Positions 36,101 to 48,300 of a DNA stretch of 64,000 bases are shown here, one piece after another. This DNA is from Volvox africanus. Taxonomy: Eukaryota; Chlorophyta; Chlorophyceae; Chlamydomonadales; Volvocaceae. Made by a program: the position numbers and the translations under genes. Each line of letters begins with the position of its first letter. Position 1 is the first letter of the stretch. The stretch lies in the NCBI GenBank assembly GCA_030268105.1, contig BSDZ01000114.1, forward strand, positions 806,001 through 870,000, in the 5' to 3' direction. Under the pieces are notes generated by a model that saw nothing but the letters and a program-made list of their open reading frames with translations, searched no databases and had not been told where the DNA came from.

Positions 36101-38438
36101 CAAAAGCCATGAAAGCCACGAAAGCCACGAAAGATAGCTTTGGTGGCCCCCCCCAGCCGGAAAACAACCAAGGTACGGCGAAAGCCACGAAAGCCCTGAA
36201 AGCCACGAAAGCCAGCTTTTGTGGCCCCCCGGCCGGAAAACAACCAAGGTACGGCAAAAGCCATGATGGTCAAGAAAGCCACGAAAGCCACGAAAGCCAG
36301 CTTTGGTGGCCCCCCCCAGCCCGAAAACAATTAAGGTACGGCCAATGCCACGAAAGCCATGAAAGCCACGAAAGCCAGCTTTGGTGGCGCTTCCAACCGG
36401 AAAACAACCATGGTACGGTGAAAGCCACGAAAGTCATGGAAGCCACGAAAGCCAGCTTTGGTGGCCCCCCCGGCCGGAAAAAAACCAAGGTACAGCGAAA
36501 GCCATGATGGTCAAGAAAGCCACGAAAGCCACGAAAGCCAGCTTTGGTGGCCCCCCCCAGCCGGAAAACAATGAAGGTACGGTGAAAGCCACGAAAGCCA
36601 TGAAAGCCACGAAAGCCAGCTTTGGTGGCCCTCCCGACCGGAAAACAACCAAGGTACGGCAAAAGCCACGAAAGCCATGAAAGCCACGAAAGACAGCTTT
36701 GGTGGCCCCCCCGGCCGGAAAACAACCTAGGTACGGCAAAAGCCACGAAAGCCATGAAAGCCACGAAAGCCAGCTTTGGTGGCCCCCCCGGCCGGAAAAC
36801 AACCTAGGTACGGCGTAAGCCACGAAAGCCATGAAAGCCACGAAAGCCAGCTTTGGTGGCCCTCCCGACCGGAAAACAACCATGGTACGGCGAAAGCCAT
36901 GAAAGCCATGAAAGCCACGAAAGCAAGCTTTGGCAGGCCCCCCGGAAAACAACCAAGGTACGGCGGAAGCAACGAAAGCCACAAAAGCCACAACAGCCAG
37001 CTTTGGTGGCCCCCCCCAGCCCGAAAACAATTAAGGTACGGCCAATGCCACGAAAGCCATGAAAGCCACGAAAGCCAGCTTTGGTGGCGCTTCCAACCGG
37101 AAAACAACCATGGTACGGTGAAAGCCACGAAAGTCATGGAAGCCACGAAAGCCAGCTTTGGTGGCCCCCCCGGCCGGAAAAAAACCAAGGTACAGCGAAA
37201 GCCACGAAAGCCACGAAAGCCACGAAAGACAGCTTTGGTGGCCCCCCCGGCCGGAAAACAACCAAGGTACGGCAAAAGCCATTATGGCCAAGAAAGCCAC
37301 GAAAGCCACGAAAGCCAGCTTTGGTGGCCCCCCCGGCCGGAAAACAACCAAGGTACGGCAAAAGCCATTATGGCCAAGAAAGCCACGAAAGCCACGAAAG
37401 CCAGCTTTGGTGGCCCCCCGGCCGGAAAACAACCAAGGTACAGCGAAAGCCACGAAAGCCACGAAAGACAGCTTTGGTGGCCCTCCCGACCGGAAAACAA
37501 CCCAGGTACGGCAAAAGCCACGAAAGCCATGAAAGCCACGAAAGACAGCTTTGGTGGCCCCCCCGGCCGGAAAACAACCAAGGTACGGCAAAAGCCATTA
37601 TGGCCAAGAAAGCCACGAAAGCCACGAAAGCCAGCTTTGGTGGCCCCCCGGCCGGAAAACAACCAAGGTACAGCGAAAGCCACGAAAGCCACGAAAGCAA
37701 CCAAAGCCAGCTTGGGTGGCCCCCCCGGCCGGAAAACAACCATGGTACGGCGAAAGCCATGAAAGCCACGAAAGCCACGAAAGCAAGCTTTGGCAGGCCC
37801 CCCGGAAAACAACCAAGGTACGGCGGAAGCAACGAAAGCCACAAAAGCCACAACAGCCAGCTTTGGTGGCCCCCCGGCCGGAAAACAACCAAGGTACGGC
37901 GAAAGCCACGAAAGCCAGCTTTGGTGGCCCCCCCGGCCGGAAAGCAACCAAGGTACGGCGAAAGCCATGAAAGCCACGAAAGCCATGAAAGCATGCTTTG
38001 GTGGCCCCCCGGCCGGAAAACAACCTAGGTACGGTGAAGGCCACGAAAGCCATGAAAGCCAGCTTTGGTGGCCCCCCGGCCAGAAAACAACCTAGGTACG
38101 GCAAAAGCCATTATGGCCAAGAAAGCCACGAAAGCCACGAAAGCCAGCTATGGTGGCCCCCCCGGCCGGAAAACAACCAAGGTACGGCGAAAGCCACGAA
38201 AGCCACGAAAGCCATGAAAGCCAGCTTTGGTGGCTCCCCAGCCGGAAAAGAACCTAGGTACGGCAAAAGCCATTATGGCCAAGAAAGCCACGAAAGCCAC
38301 GAAAGCCAGCTTTGGTGGCCCTCCCGACCGGAAAACAACCAAGGTACGGCAAAAGCCACGAAAGCCATGAAAGCCACGAAAGACAGCTTTGGTGGCCCCC
38401 CCGGCCGGAAAACAACCTAGGTACGGCAAAAGCCACGA
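33119..38438 (+). repeat. Higher-order repeat block E, copy 2 of the 5,319-bp unit
   Basis: This is the second near-identical copy; matching pairs include 28058/33377, 29288/34607 and 31457/36776. The marker GGTACCAAGGTACGG stands at 33236 and 35767. The junction between the copies lies inside a normal monomer at about 33,119, so no foreign sequence marks the boundary. Confidence 0.85.
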
Positions 38439-39399
38439 AAGCCATGAAAGCCACGAAAGACAGCTTTGGTGGCCCCCCCGGCCGGAAAACAACCTAGGTA
38501 CGGCGTAAGCCACGAAAGCCATGAAAGCCACGAAAGCCAGCTTTGGTGGCCCTCCCGACCGGAAAACAACCATGGTACGGCGAAAGCCATGAAAGCCATG
38601 AAAGCCACGAAAGCAAGCTTTGGCAGGCCCCCCGGAAAACAACCAAGGTACGGCGGAAGCAACGAAAGCCACAAAAGCCACAACAGCCAGCTTTGGTGGC
38701 CCCCCGGCCGGAAAACAACCAAGGTACGGCGAAAGCCACGAAAGCCAGCTTTGGTGGCCCTCCAGACCGGAAAACAACCAAAGTACGGCAAAAGCCACGA
38801 AAGCCATGAAAGCCACGAAAGACAGCTTTGGTGGCCCCCCCGGCCGGAAAACAACCAAGGTACGGCAAAAGCCATGATGGTCAAGAAAGCCACGAAAGCC
38901 ACGAAAGCCAGCTTTGGTGGCCCCCCCCAGCCCGAAAACAATTAAGGTACGGCCAATGCCACGAAAGCCATGAAAGCCACGAAAGCCAGCTTTGGTGGCG
39001 CTTCCGACCGGAAAACAACCATGGTACGGTGAAAGCCACGAAAGTCATGGAAGCCACGAAAGCCAGCTTTGGTGGCCCCCCCGGCCGGAAAAAAACCAAG
39101 GTACATCGAAAGCCATGATGGTCAAGAAAGCCACGAAAGCCACGAAAGCCAGCTTTGGTGGCCCCCCCCAGCCGGAAAACAATGAGGTTACGGTGAAAGC
39201 CACGAAAGCCATGAAAGCCACGAAAGCCAGCTTTGGTGGCCCTCCCGACCGGAAAACAACCAAGGTACGGCAAAAGCCACGAAAGCCATGAAAGCCACGA
39301 AAGACAGCTTTGGTGGCCCCCCCGGCCGGAAAACAACCTAGGTACGGCAAAAGCCACGAAAGCCATGAAAGCCACGAAAGACAGCTTTGGTGGCCCCCC

Positions 39400-42300
39400 C
39401 GGCCGGAAAACAACCTAGGTACGGCGTAAGCCACGAAAGCCATGAAAGCCACGAAAGCCAGCTTTGGTGGCCCTCCCGACCGGAAAACAACCATGGTACG
39501 GCGAAAGCCATGAAAGCCTCGAAAGCCATGAAAGCATGCTTTGGTGGCCCCGCCAGCCGGAAAACAACCAAGGTACGGTGAAAGCCACGAATGCCATGAA
39601 GGCCACGAAAGCCAGCTTTGGTGGCCCCCCCGGCCGGAAAACAACCAAGGTACGGCGAAAGCCACGAAAGCCAGCTTTGGTGGCCCCCCCGGCCGGAAAG
39701 CAACCAAGGTACGGCGAAAGCCATGAAAGCCACGAAAGCCATGAAAGCATGCTTTGGTGGCCCCCCGGCCGGAAAACAACCAAGGTACGGGGAAAGCCAC
39801 GAAAGCCATGAAAGCCACGAAAGCCAGCTTTGTTGGCCCCGCCGGCTGGAAAACAACCAAGGTACGGTGAAAGCCACGAATGCCATGAAAGCCACGAAAG
39901 CCAGCTTTGGTGGCCCCCCCAGCCGGTAAACAACTTAGGTACGGTGAAAGCCACGATGGCCATGAAAGCCACGAAAGCCACGAAAGCCAGCTTTGCTTCC
40001 CCCCCCAGCCGGAAAAAAACCAAGGTACGGCGAAAGCCACGACAGCCACGAAAGCCAGCTTTGGTGGCCCCCCCGGCCGAAAAACAACCAAGGTACGGCG
40101 AGAGCCACGAAAGCCACGAAAGCCAGCTTTGGTGGCCCCCCCGGCCGGAAAACAACCAAGCTACGGCGAAAGCCATGATGGCCAAGAAAGCCATGAAAGC
40201 CACGAAAGCCAGCTTTGGTTGCCCCCCCAGCCGGAAAAAAACCAAGGTACGGCGAAAGCCACGACAGCCACGAAAGCCAGCTTTGGTGGCCCCCCCGGCC
40301 GGAAAACAACCAAGGTACGGCGAGAGCCACGAAAGCCACGAAAGCCAGCTTTGGTGGCCCCCCGGCCGGAAAACAACCAAGGTATGGCGAAAGCCACGAA
40401 AGCCAGCTTTGGTGGCCCCCCAAGCCGGAAAACAACCAAGCTACGGCGAAAGCCATGAAAGCCACGAAAGCCACGAAAGCCAGCTTTGGTGGCCCCCCCG
40501 GCCGGAAAACAACCAAGGTACGGCGAAAGCCACGAAAGCCAGCTTTGGTGGCCCCCCCGGCCGGAAAGCAACCAAGGTACGGCGAAAGCCATGAAAGCCA
40601 CGAAAGCCATGAAAGCATGCTTTGGTGGCCCCCCGGCCGGAAAACAACCAAGGTACGGGGAAAGCCACGAAAGCCATGAAAGCCACGAAAGCCAGCTTTG
40701 TTCGCCCCGCCGGCTGGAAAACAACCAAGGTACGGTGAAAGCCACGAATGCAATGAAAGCCACGAAAGCCAGCTTTGGTGGCCCCCCCAGCCGGTAAACA
40801 ACTTAGGTACGGTGAAAGCCACGATGGCCATGAAAGCCACGAAAGCCACGAAAGCCAGCTTTGCTTCCCCCCCCAGCCGGAAAAAAACCAAGGTACGGCG
40901 AAAGCCACGACAGCCACGAAAGCCAGCTTTGGTGGCCCCCCCGGCCGAAAAACAACCAAGGTACGGCGAGAGCCACGAAAGCCACGAAAGCCAGCTTTGG
41001 TGGCCCCCCGGCCGGAAAACAACCAAGGTACGGCGAAAGCCACGAAAGCCAGCTTTGGTGGCCCCCCAAGCCGGAAAACAACCAAGCTACGGCGAAAGCC
41101 ATGAAAGCCACGACAGCCACGAAAGCCAGCTTTGGTGGCCCCCCAAGCCGAAAAACAACCATGGTACGGAGAAAGCCACGAAAGCCAGCTTTGGTGGCCC
41201 CCCCGGCCGGAAAACAACCAAGGTACGGCGAAAGCCACAAAAGCCATGAAAGTCACGAAAGCCAGCTTTGGTGGCCCCCCCGGCCGGAAAACAACCAAGC
41301 TACGGCGAAAGCCATGATGGCCAAGAAAGCCACGAAAGCCACGAAAGCCAGCTTTGGTTGCCCCCCCAGCCGGAAAAAAACAAGGTACGGCGAAAGCCAC
41401 GACAGCCACGAAAGCCAGCTTTGGTGGCCCCCCCGGCCGGAAAACAACCAAGGTACGGCGAGAGCCACGAAAGCCACGAAAGCCAGCTTTGGTGGCCCCC
41501 CGGCCGGAAAACAACCAAGGTATGGCGAAAGCCACGAAAGCCAGCTTTGGTGGCCCCCCAAGCCGGAAAACAACCAAGCTACGGCGAAAGCCATGAAAGC
41601 CACGACAGCCACGAAAGCCAGCTTTGGTGGCCCCCCCGGCCGGAAAACAACCAAGGTACGGCGAAAGCCACGAAAGCCAGCTTTGGTGGCCCCCCCGGCC
41701 GGAAAGCAACCAAGGTACGGCGAAAGCCATGAAAGCCACGAAAGCCACGAAAGCCAGCTTTGGTAGCCCCCAGGCCGGAAAACAACCAAGGTACGGCGAA
41801 AGCCACGAAAGCCAGCTTTGGTGGCACCCCCGGCCGGAAAGCAACCAAGGTACGGCGAAAGCCACGAAAGCCATAAAAGCATGCTTTGAAGGCCCCCCGG
41901 CCGGAAAACAACCTAGGTACGGCGAAAGCCACGAAAGCCACGACAGCCACGAAAGCCAGCTTTGGTGGCCCCCCAAGCCGGAAAACAACCAAGCTACGGC
42001 GAAAGCCATGAAAGCCACGAAAGCCACGAAAGCCACGAAAGCCAGCTTTGGTGGCCCCCCAAGCCGAAAAACAACCATGGTACGGCGAAAGCCACGAAAG
42101 CCAGCTTTGGTGGCCTTCCCGGCCGGAAAACAACCAAGGTACGGCGAAAGCCACGAAAGCCACGAAAGCCACTAAAGCCAGCTTTGGTGGCCCCCCCGGC
42201 CGGAAAGCAACCAAGGTACGGCGAAAGCCATGAAAGCCACGAAAGCCATAAAAGCATGCTTTGGTGGCCCCCCGGCCGGAAAACAACCTAGGTACGGTGA

Positions 42301-45300
42301 AAGCCACGAAAGCCATGAAAGCCAGCTTTGGTGGCCCCCCGGCCGGAAAACAACCTAGGTACGGCAAAAGCCATTATGGCCAAGAAGGCCACGAAAGCCA
42401 CAAAAGCCAGCTTTGGTGGCCCCCCGGGCCGGAAAACAACCAAGGTACGGCGAAAGCCACGAAAGCCACGAAAGCCAGCTTTGGTTGCCCCCCCAGCCGA
42501 AAAACAACCAAGGTACGGTGAAAGCCACGAAAGCCACGAAAGACAGCTTTGGTGGCCCCCCCGGACGGAAAACAACCAAGGTACCGCGAAAGCCACGAAA
42601 GCCAGCTTTGGTGGCCCCCCCGGCCGGAAAGCAAGCAAGGTACGGTGAAAGCCACGAAAGCCACGAAAGCCACGAAAGCCAGCTTTGGTGGCCCCCCAAG
42701 CCGAAAAACAACCATGGTACGGAGAAAGCCACGAAAGCCAGCTTTGGTGGCTCCCCCGGCCGGAAAACAACCAAGGTACGGCGAAAGCCACAAAAGCCAT
42801 GAAAGTCACGAAAGCCAGCTTTGGTGGCCCCCCCGGCCGGAAAACAACCAAGCTACGGCGAAAGCCATGATGGCCAAGAAAGCCACGAAAGCCACGAAAG
42901 CCAGCTTTGGTTGCCCCCCCAGCCGGAAAAAAACCAAGGTACGGCGAAAGCCACGACAGCCACGAAAGCCAGCTTTGGTGGCCCCCCCAGCCGGAAAACA
43001 ACCAAGGTACGGCGAGAGCCACGAAAGCCACGAAAGCCAGCTTTGGTGGCCCGCTGGCCGGAAAACAACCAAGGTACGGCGAAAGCCACGAAAGCCAGCT
43101 TTGGTGGCCCCCCAAGCCGGAAAACAACCAAGCTACGGCGAAAGCCATGAAAGCCACGACAGCCACGAAAGCCAGCTTTGGTGGCCCCCCAAGCCGAAAA
43201 ACAACCATGGTACGGAAAAGCCACGAAAGCCAGCTTTGGTGGCCCCCCCGGCCGGAAAACAACCAAGTCACGGCGAAAGCCACGAAAGCCACGAAAGCCA
43301 CGAAAGCCAGCTTTGGTGGCCCCCCGGCCGGAAAACAACCAAGGTACGGCGAAAGCCACGAAAGCCAGCTTTGGTGGCACCCCCGGCCGGAAAGCAACCA
43401 AGGTACGGCGAAAGCCATGAAAGCCACGAAAGCCATAAAAGCATGCTTTGAAGGCCCCCCGGCCGGAAAACAACCTAGGTACGGCGAAAGCCACGAAAGC
43501 CACGACAGCCACGAAAGCCAGCTTTGGTGGCCCCCCAAGCCGGAAAACAACCAAGCTACGGCGAAAGCCATGAAAGCCACGACAGCCACGAAAGCCACGA
43601 AAGCCAGCTTTGGTGGCCCCCCAAGCCGAAAAACAACCATGGTACGGCGAAAGCCACGAAAGCCAGCTTTGGTGGCCTTCCCGGCCGGAAAACAACCAAG
43701 GTACGGCGAAAGCCACGAAAGCCACGAAAGCCACTAAAGCCAGCTTTGGTGGCCCCCCCGGCCGGAAAGCAACCAATGTACGGCGAAAGCCATGAAAGCC
43801 ACGAAAGCCATAAAAGCATGCTTTGGTGGCCCCCCGGCCGGAAAACAACCTAGGTACGGTGAAAGCCACGAAAGCCATGAAAGCCAGCTTTGGTGGCCCC
43901 CCGGCCGGAAAACAACCTAGGTACGGCAAGAGCCATTATGGCCAAGAAGGCTACGAAAGCCACAAAAGCCAGCTTTGGTGGCCCCCCGGGCCGGAAAACA
44001 ACCAAGGTACGGCGAAAGCCACGAAAGCCACGAAAGCCAGCTTTGGTTGCCCCCCCAGCCGAAAAACAACCAAGGTACGGTGAAAGCCACGAAAGCCACG
44101 AAAGACAGCTTTGGTGGCCCCCCCGGACGGAAAACAACCAAGGTACCGCGAAAGCCACGAAAGCCAGCTTTGGTGGCCCCCCCGGCCGGAAAGCAAGCAA
44201 GGTACGGTGAAAGCCACGAAAGCCACGAAAGCCACGAAAGCCAGCTTTGGTGGCCCCCCCGGACGGAAAACAACCAAGGTACGGCGAAAGCCACGAAAGC
44301 CACGAAAGCCAGCTTTGGTGGCCCCCCCGGCCGGAAAACAACCAAGGTACGGCGAAAGCCACGAAAGCCAGCTTTGGTGGCCCCCCCGGCCGGAAAGCAA
44401 CCAAGGTACGGCGAAAGCCATGAAAGCCACGAAAGCCACGAAAGCATGCTTTGGTGGCCCCCCGGCCGGAAAACAACCAAGGTACGGCGAAAGCCACGAA
44501 AGCCAGCTTTGGTGGCACCCCCGGCCGGAAAGCAACCAAGGTACGGCGAAAGCCATGAAAGCCACGAAAGCCATAAAAGCATGCTTTGAAGGCCCCCCGG
44601 CCGGAAAACAACCTAGGTACGGCGAAAGCCACGAAAGCTACGACAGCCACGAAAGCCAGCTTTGGTGGCCCCCCAAGCCGGAAAACAACCAAGCTACGGC
44701 GAAAGCCATGAAAGCCACGACAGCCACGAAAGCCACGAAAGCCAGCTTTGGTGGCCCCCCAAGCCGAAAAACAACCATGGTACGGCGAAAGCCACGAAAG
44801 CCAGCTTTGGTGGCCTTCCCGGCCGGAAAACAACCAAGGTACGGCGAAAGCCACGAAAGCCACGAAAGCCACTAAAGCCAGCTTTGGTGGCCCCCCCGGC
44901 CGGAAAGCAACCAAGGTACGGCGAAAGCCATGAAAGCCACGAAAGCCATAAAAGCATGCTTTGGTGGCCCCCCGGCCGGAAAACAACCTAGGTACGGTGA
45001 AAGCCACGAAAGCCATGAAAGCCAGCTTTGGTGGCCCCCCGGCCGGAAAACAACCTAGGTACGGCAAGAGCCATTATGGCCAAGAAGGCTACGAAAGCCA
45101 CAAAAGCCAGCTTTGGTGGCCCCCCGGGCCGGAAAACAACCAAGGTACGGCGAAAGCCACGAAAGCCACGAAAGCCAGCTTTGGTTGCCCCCCCAGCCGA
45201 AAAACAACCAAGGTACGGTGAAAGCCACGAAAGCCACGAAAGACAGCTTTGGTGGCCCCCCCGGACGGAAAACAACCAAGGTACCGCGAAAGCCACGAAA

Positions 45301-48300
45301 GCCAGCTTTGGTGGCCCCCCCGGCCGGAAAGCAAGCAAGGTACGGTGAAAGCCACGAAAGCCACGAAAGCCACGAAAGCCAGCTTTGGTGGCCCCCCCGG
45401 ACGGAAAACAACCAAGGTACGGCGAAAGCCACGAATGCCACGAAAGCCACGAAAGCCAGCTTTGGTGGCCCCCCCGGCCGGAAAACAACCAAGGTACGGC
45501 GAAAGCCACGAAAGCCAGCTTTGGTGGCCCCCCCGGCCGGAAAGCAACCAAGGTACGGCGAAAGCCATGAAAGCCACGAAAGCCATGAAAGCATGCTTTG
45601 GTGGCCCCCCGGCCGGAAAACAACCAAGGTACGGGGAAAGCCACGAAAGCCATGAAAGCCACGAAAGCCAGCTTTGTTGGCCCCGCCGGCTGGAAAACAA
45701 CCAAGGTACGGTGAAAGCCACGAATGCCATGAAAGCCACGAAAGCCAGCTTTGGTGGCCCCCCCAGCCGGTAAACAACTTAGGTACGGTGAAAGCCACGA
45801 TGGCCATGAAAGCCACGAAAGCCACGAAAGCCAGCTTTGCTTCCCCCCCCAGCCGGAAAAAAACCAAGGTACGGCGAAAGCCACGACAGCCACGAAAGCC
45901 AGCTTTGGTGGCCCCCCCGGCCGAAAAACAACCAAGGTACGGCGAGAGCCACGAAAGCCACGAAAGCCAGCTTTGGTGGCCCCCCCGGCCGGAAAACAAC
46001 CAAGCTACGGCGAAAGCCATGATGGCCAAGAAAGCCATGAAAGCCACGAAAGCCAGCTTTGGTTGCCCCCCCAGCCGGAAAAAAACCAAGGTACGGCGAA
46101 AGCCACGACAGCCACGAAAGCCAGCTTTGGTGGCCCCCCCGGCCGGAAAACAACCAAGGTACGGCGAGAGCCACGAAAGCCACGAAAGCCAGCTTTGGTG
46201 GCCCCCCGGCCGGAAAACAACCAAGGTATGGCGAAAGCCACGAAAGCCAGCTTTGGTGGCCCCCCAAGCCGGAAAACAACCAAGCTACGGCGAAAGCCAT
46301 GAAAGCCACGACAGCCACGAAAGCCAGCTTTGGTGGCCCCCCCGGCCGGAAAACAACCAAGGTACGGCGAAAGCCACGAAAGCCAGCTTTGGTGGCCCCC
46401 CCGGCCGGAAAGCAACCAAGGTACGGCGAAAGCCATGAAAGCCACGAAAGCCATGAAAGCATGCTTTGGTGGCCCCCCGGCCGGAAAACAACCAAGGTAC
46501 GGTGAAAGCCACGAAAGCCATGAAAGCCACGAAAGCCAGCTTTGTTGGCCCCGCCGGCTGGAAAACAACCAAGGTACGGTGAAAGCCACGAATGCCATGA
46601 AAGCCACGAAAGCCAGCTTTGGTGGCCCCCCCAGCCGGTAAACAACTTAGGTACGGTGAAAGCCACGATGGCCATGAAAGCCACGAAAGCCACGAAAGCC
46701 AGCTTTGGTTGCCCCCCCAGCCGGAAAAAAACCAAGGTACGGCGAAAGCCACGACAGCCACGAAAGCCAGCTTTGGTGGCCCCCCCGGCCGGAAAACAAC
46801 CAAGGTACGGCGAGAGCCACGAAAGCCACGAAAGCCAGCTTTGGTGGCCCCCCGGCCGGAAAACAACCAAGGTACGGCGAAAGCCACGAAAGCCAGCTTT
46901 GGTGGCCCCCCAAGCCGGAAAACAACTAAGCTACGGCGAAAGCCATGAAAGCCACGACAGCCACGAAAGCCAGCTTTGGTGGCCCCCCAAGCCGAAAAAC
47001 AACCATGGTACGGAGAAAGCCACGAAAGCCAGCTTTGGTGGCCCCCCCGACCGGAAAACAACCAAGGTACGGCGAAAGCCACAAAAGCCATGAAAGTCAC
47101 GAAAGCCAGCTTTGGTGGCCCCCCCGGCCGGAAAACAACTAAGCTACGGCGAAAGCCATGATGGCCAAGAAAGCCACGAAAGCCACGAAAGCCAGCTTTG
47201 GTTGCCCCCCCAGCCGCAAAAAAACCAAGGTACGGCGAAAGCCATGAAAGCCACGACAGCCACGAAAGCCAGCTTTGGTGGCCCCCCCGGCCGGAAAACA
47301 ACCAAGGTACGGCGAGAGCCACGAAAGCCACGAAAGCCAGCTTTGGTGGCCCCCCGGCCGGAAAACAACCAAGGTATGGCGAAAGCCACGAAAGCCAGCT
47401 TTGGTGGCCCCCCAAGCCGGAAAACAACCAAGCTACGGCGAAAGCCATGAAAGCCAGCTTTGGTGGCCCCCCCGGCCGGAAAGCAAGCAAGGTACGGTGA
47501 AAGCCACGAAAGCCACGAAAGCCACGAAAGCCAGCTTTGGTGGCCCCCCCGGACGGAAAACAACCAAGGTACGGCGAAAGCCACGAAAGCCACGAAAGCC
47601 AGCTTTGGTGGCCCCCCCGGCCGGAAAACAACCAAGGTACGGCGAAAGCCACGAAAGCCAGCTTTGGTGGCCCCCCCGGCCGGAAAGCAACCAAGGTACG
47701 GCGAAAGCCATGAAAGCCACGAAAGCCACGAAAGCATGCTTTGGTGGCCCCCCGGCCGGAAAACAACCAAGGTACGGCGAAAGCCACGAAAGCCAGCTTT
47801 GGTGGCACCCCCGGCCGGAAAGCAACCAAGGTACGGCGAAAGCCATGAAAGCCACGAAAGCCATAAAAGCATGCTTTGAAGGCCCCCCGGCCGGAAAACA
47901 ACCTAGGTACGGCGAAAGCCACGAAAGCTACGACAGCCACGAAAGCCAGCTTTGGTGGCCCCCCAAGCCGGAAAACAACCAAGCTACGGCGAAAGCCATG
48001 AAAGCCACGACAGCCACGAAAGCCACGAAAGCCAGCTTTGGTGGCCCCCCAAGCCGAAAAACAACCATGGTACGGCGAAAGCCACGAAAGCCAGCTTTGG
48101 TGGCCTTCCCGGCCGGAAAACAACCAAGGTACGGCGAAAGCCACGAAAGCCACGAAAGCCACTAAAGCCAGCTTTGGTGGCCCCCCCGGCCGGAAAGCAA
48201 CCAAGGTACGGCGAAAGCCATGAAAGCCACGAAAGCCATAAAAGCATGCTTTGGTGGCCCCCCGGCCGGAAAACAACCTAGGTACGGTGAAAGCCACGAA

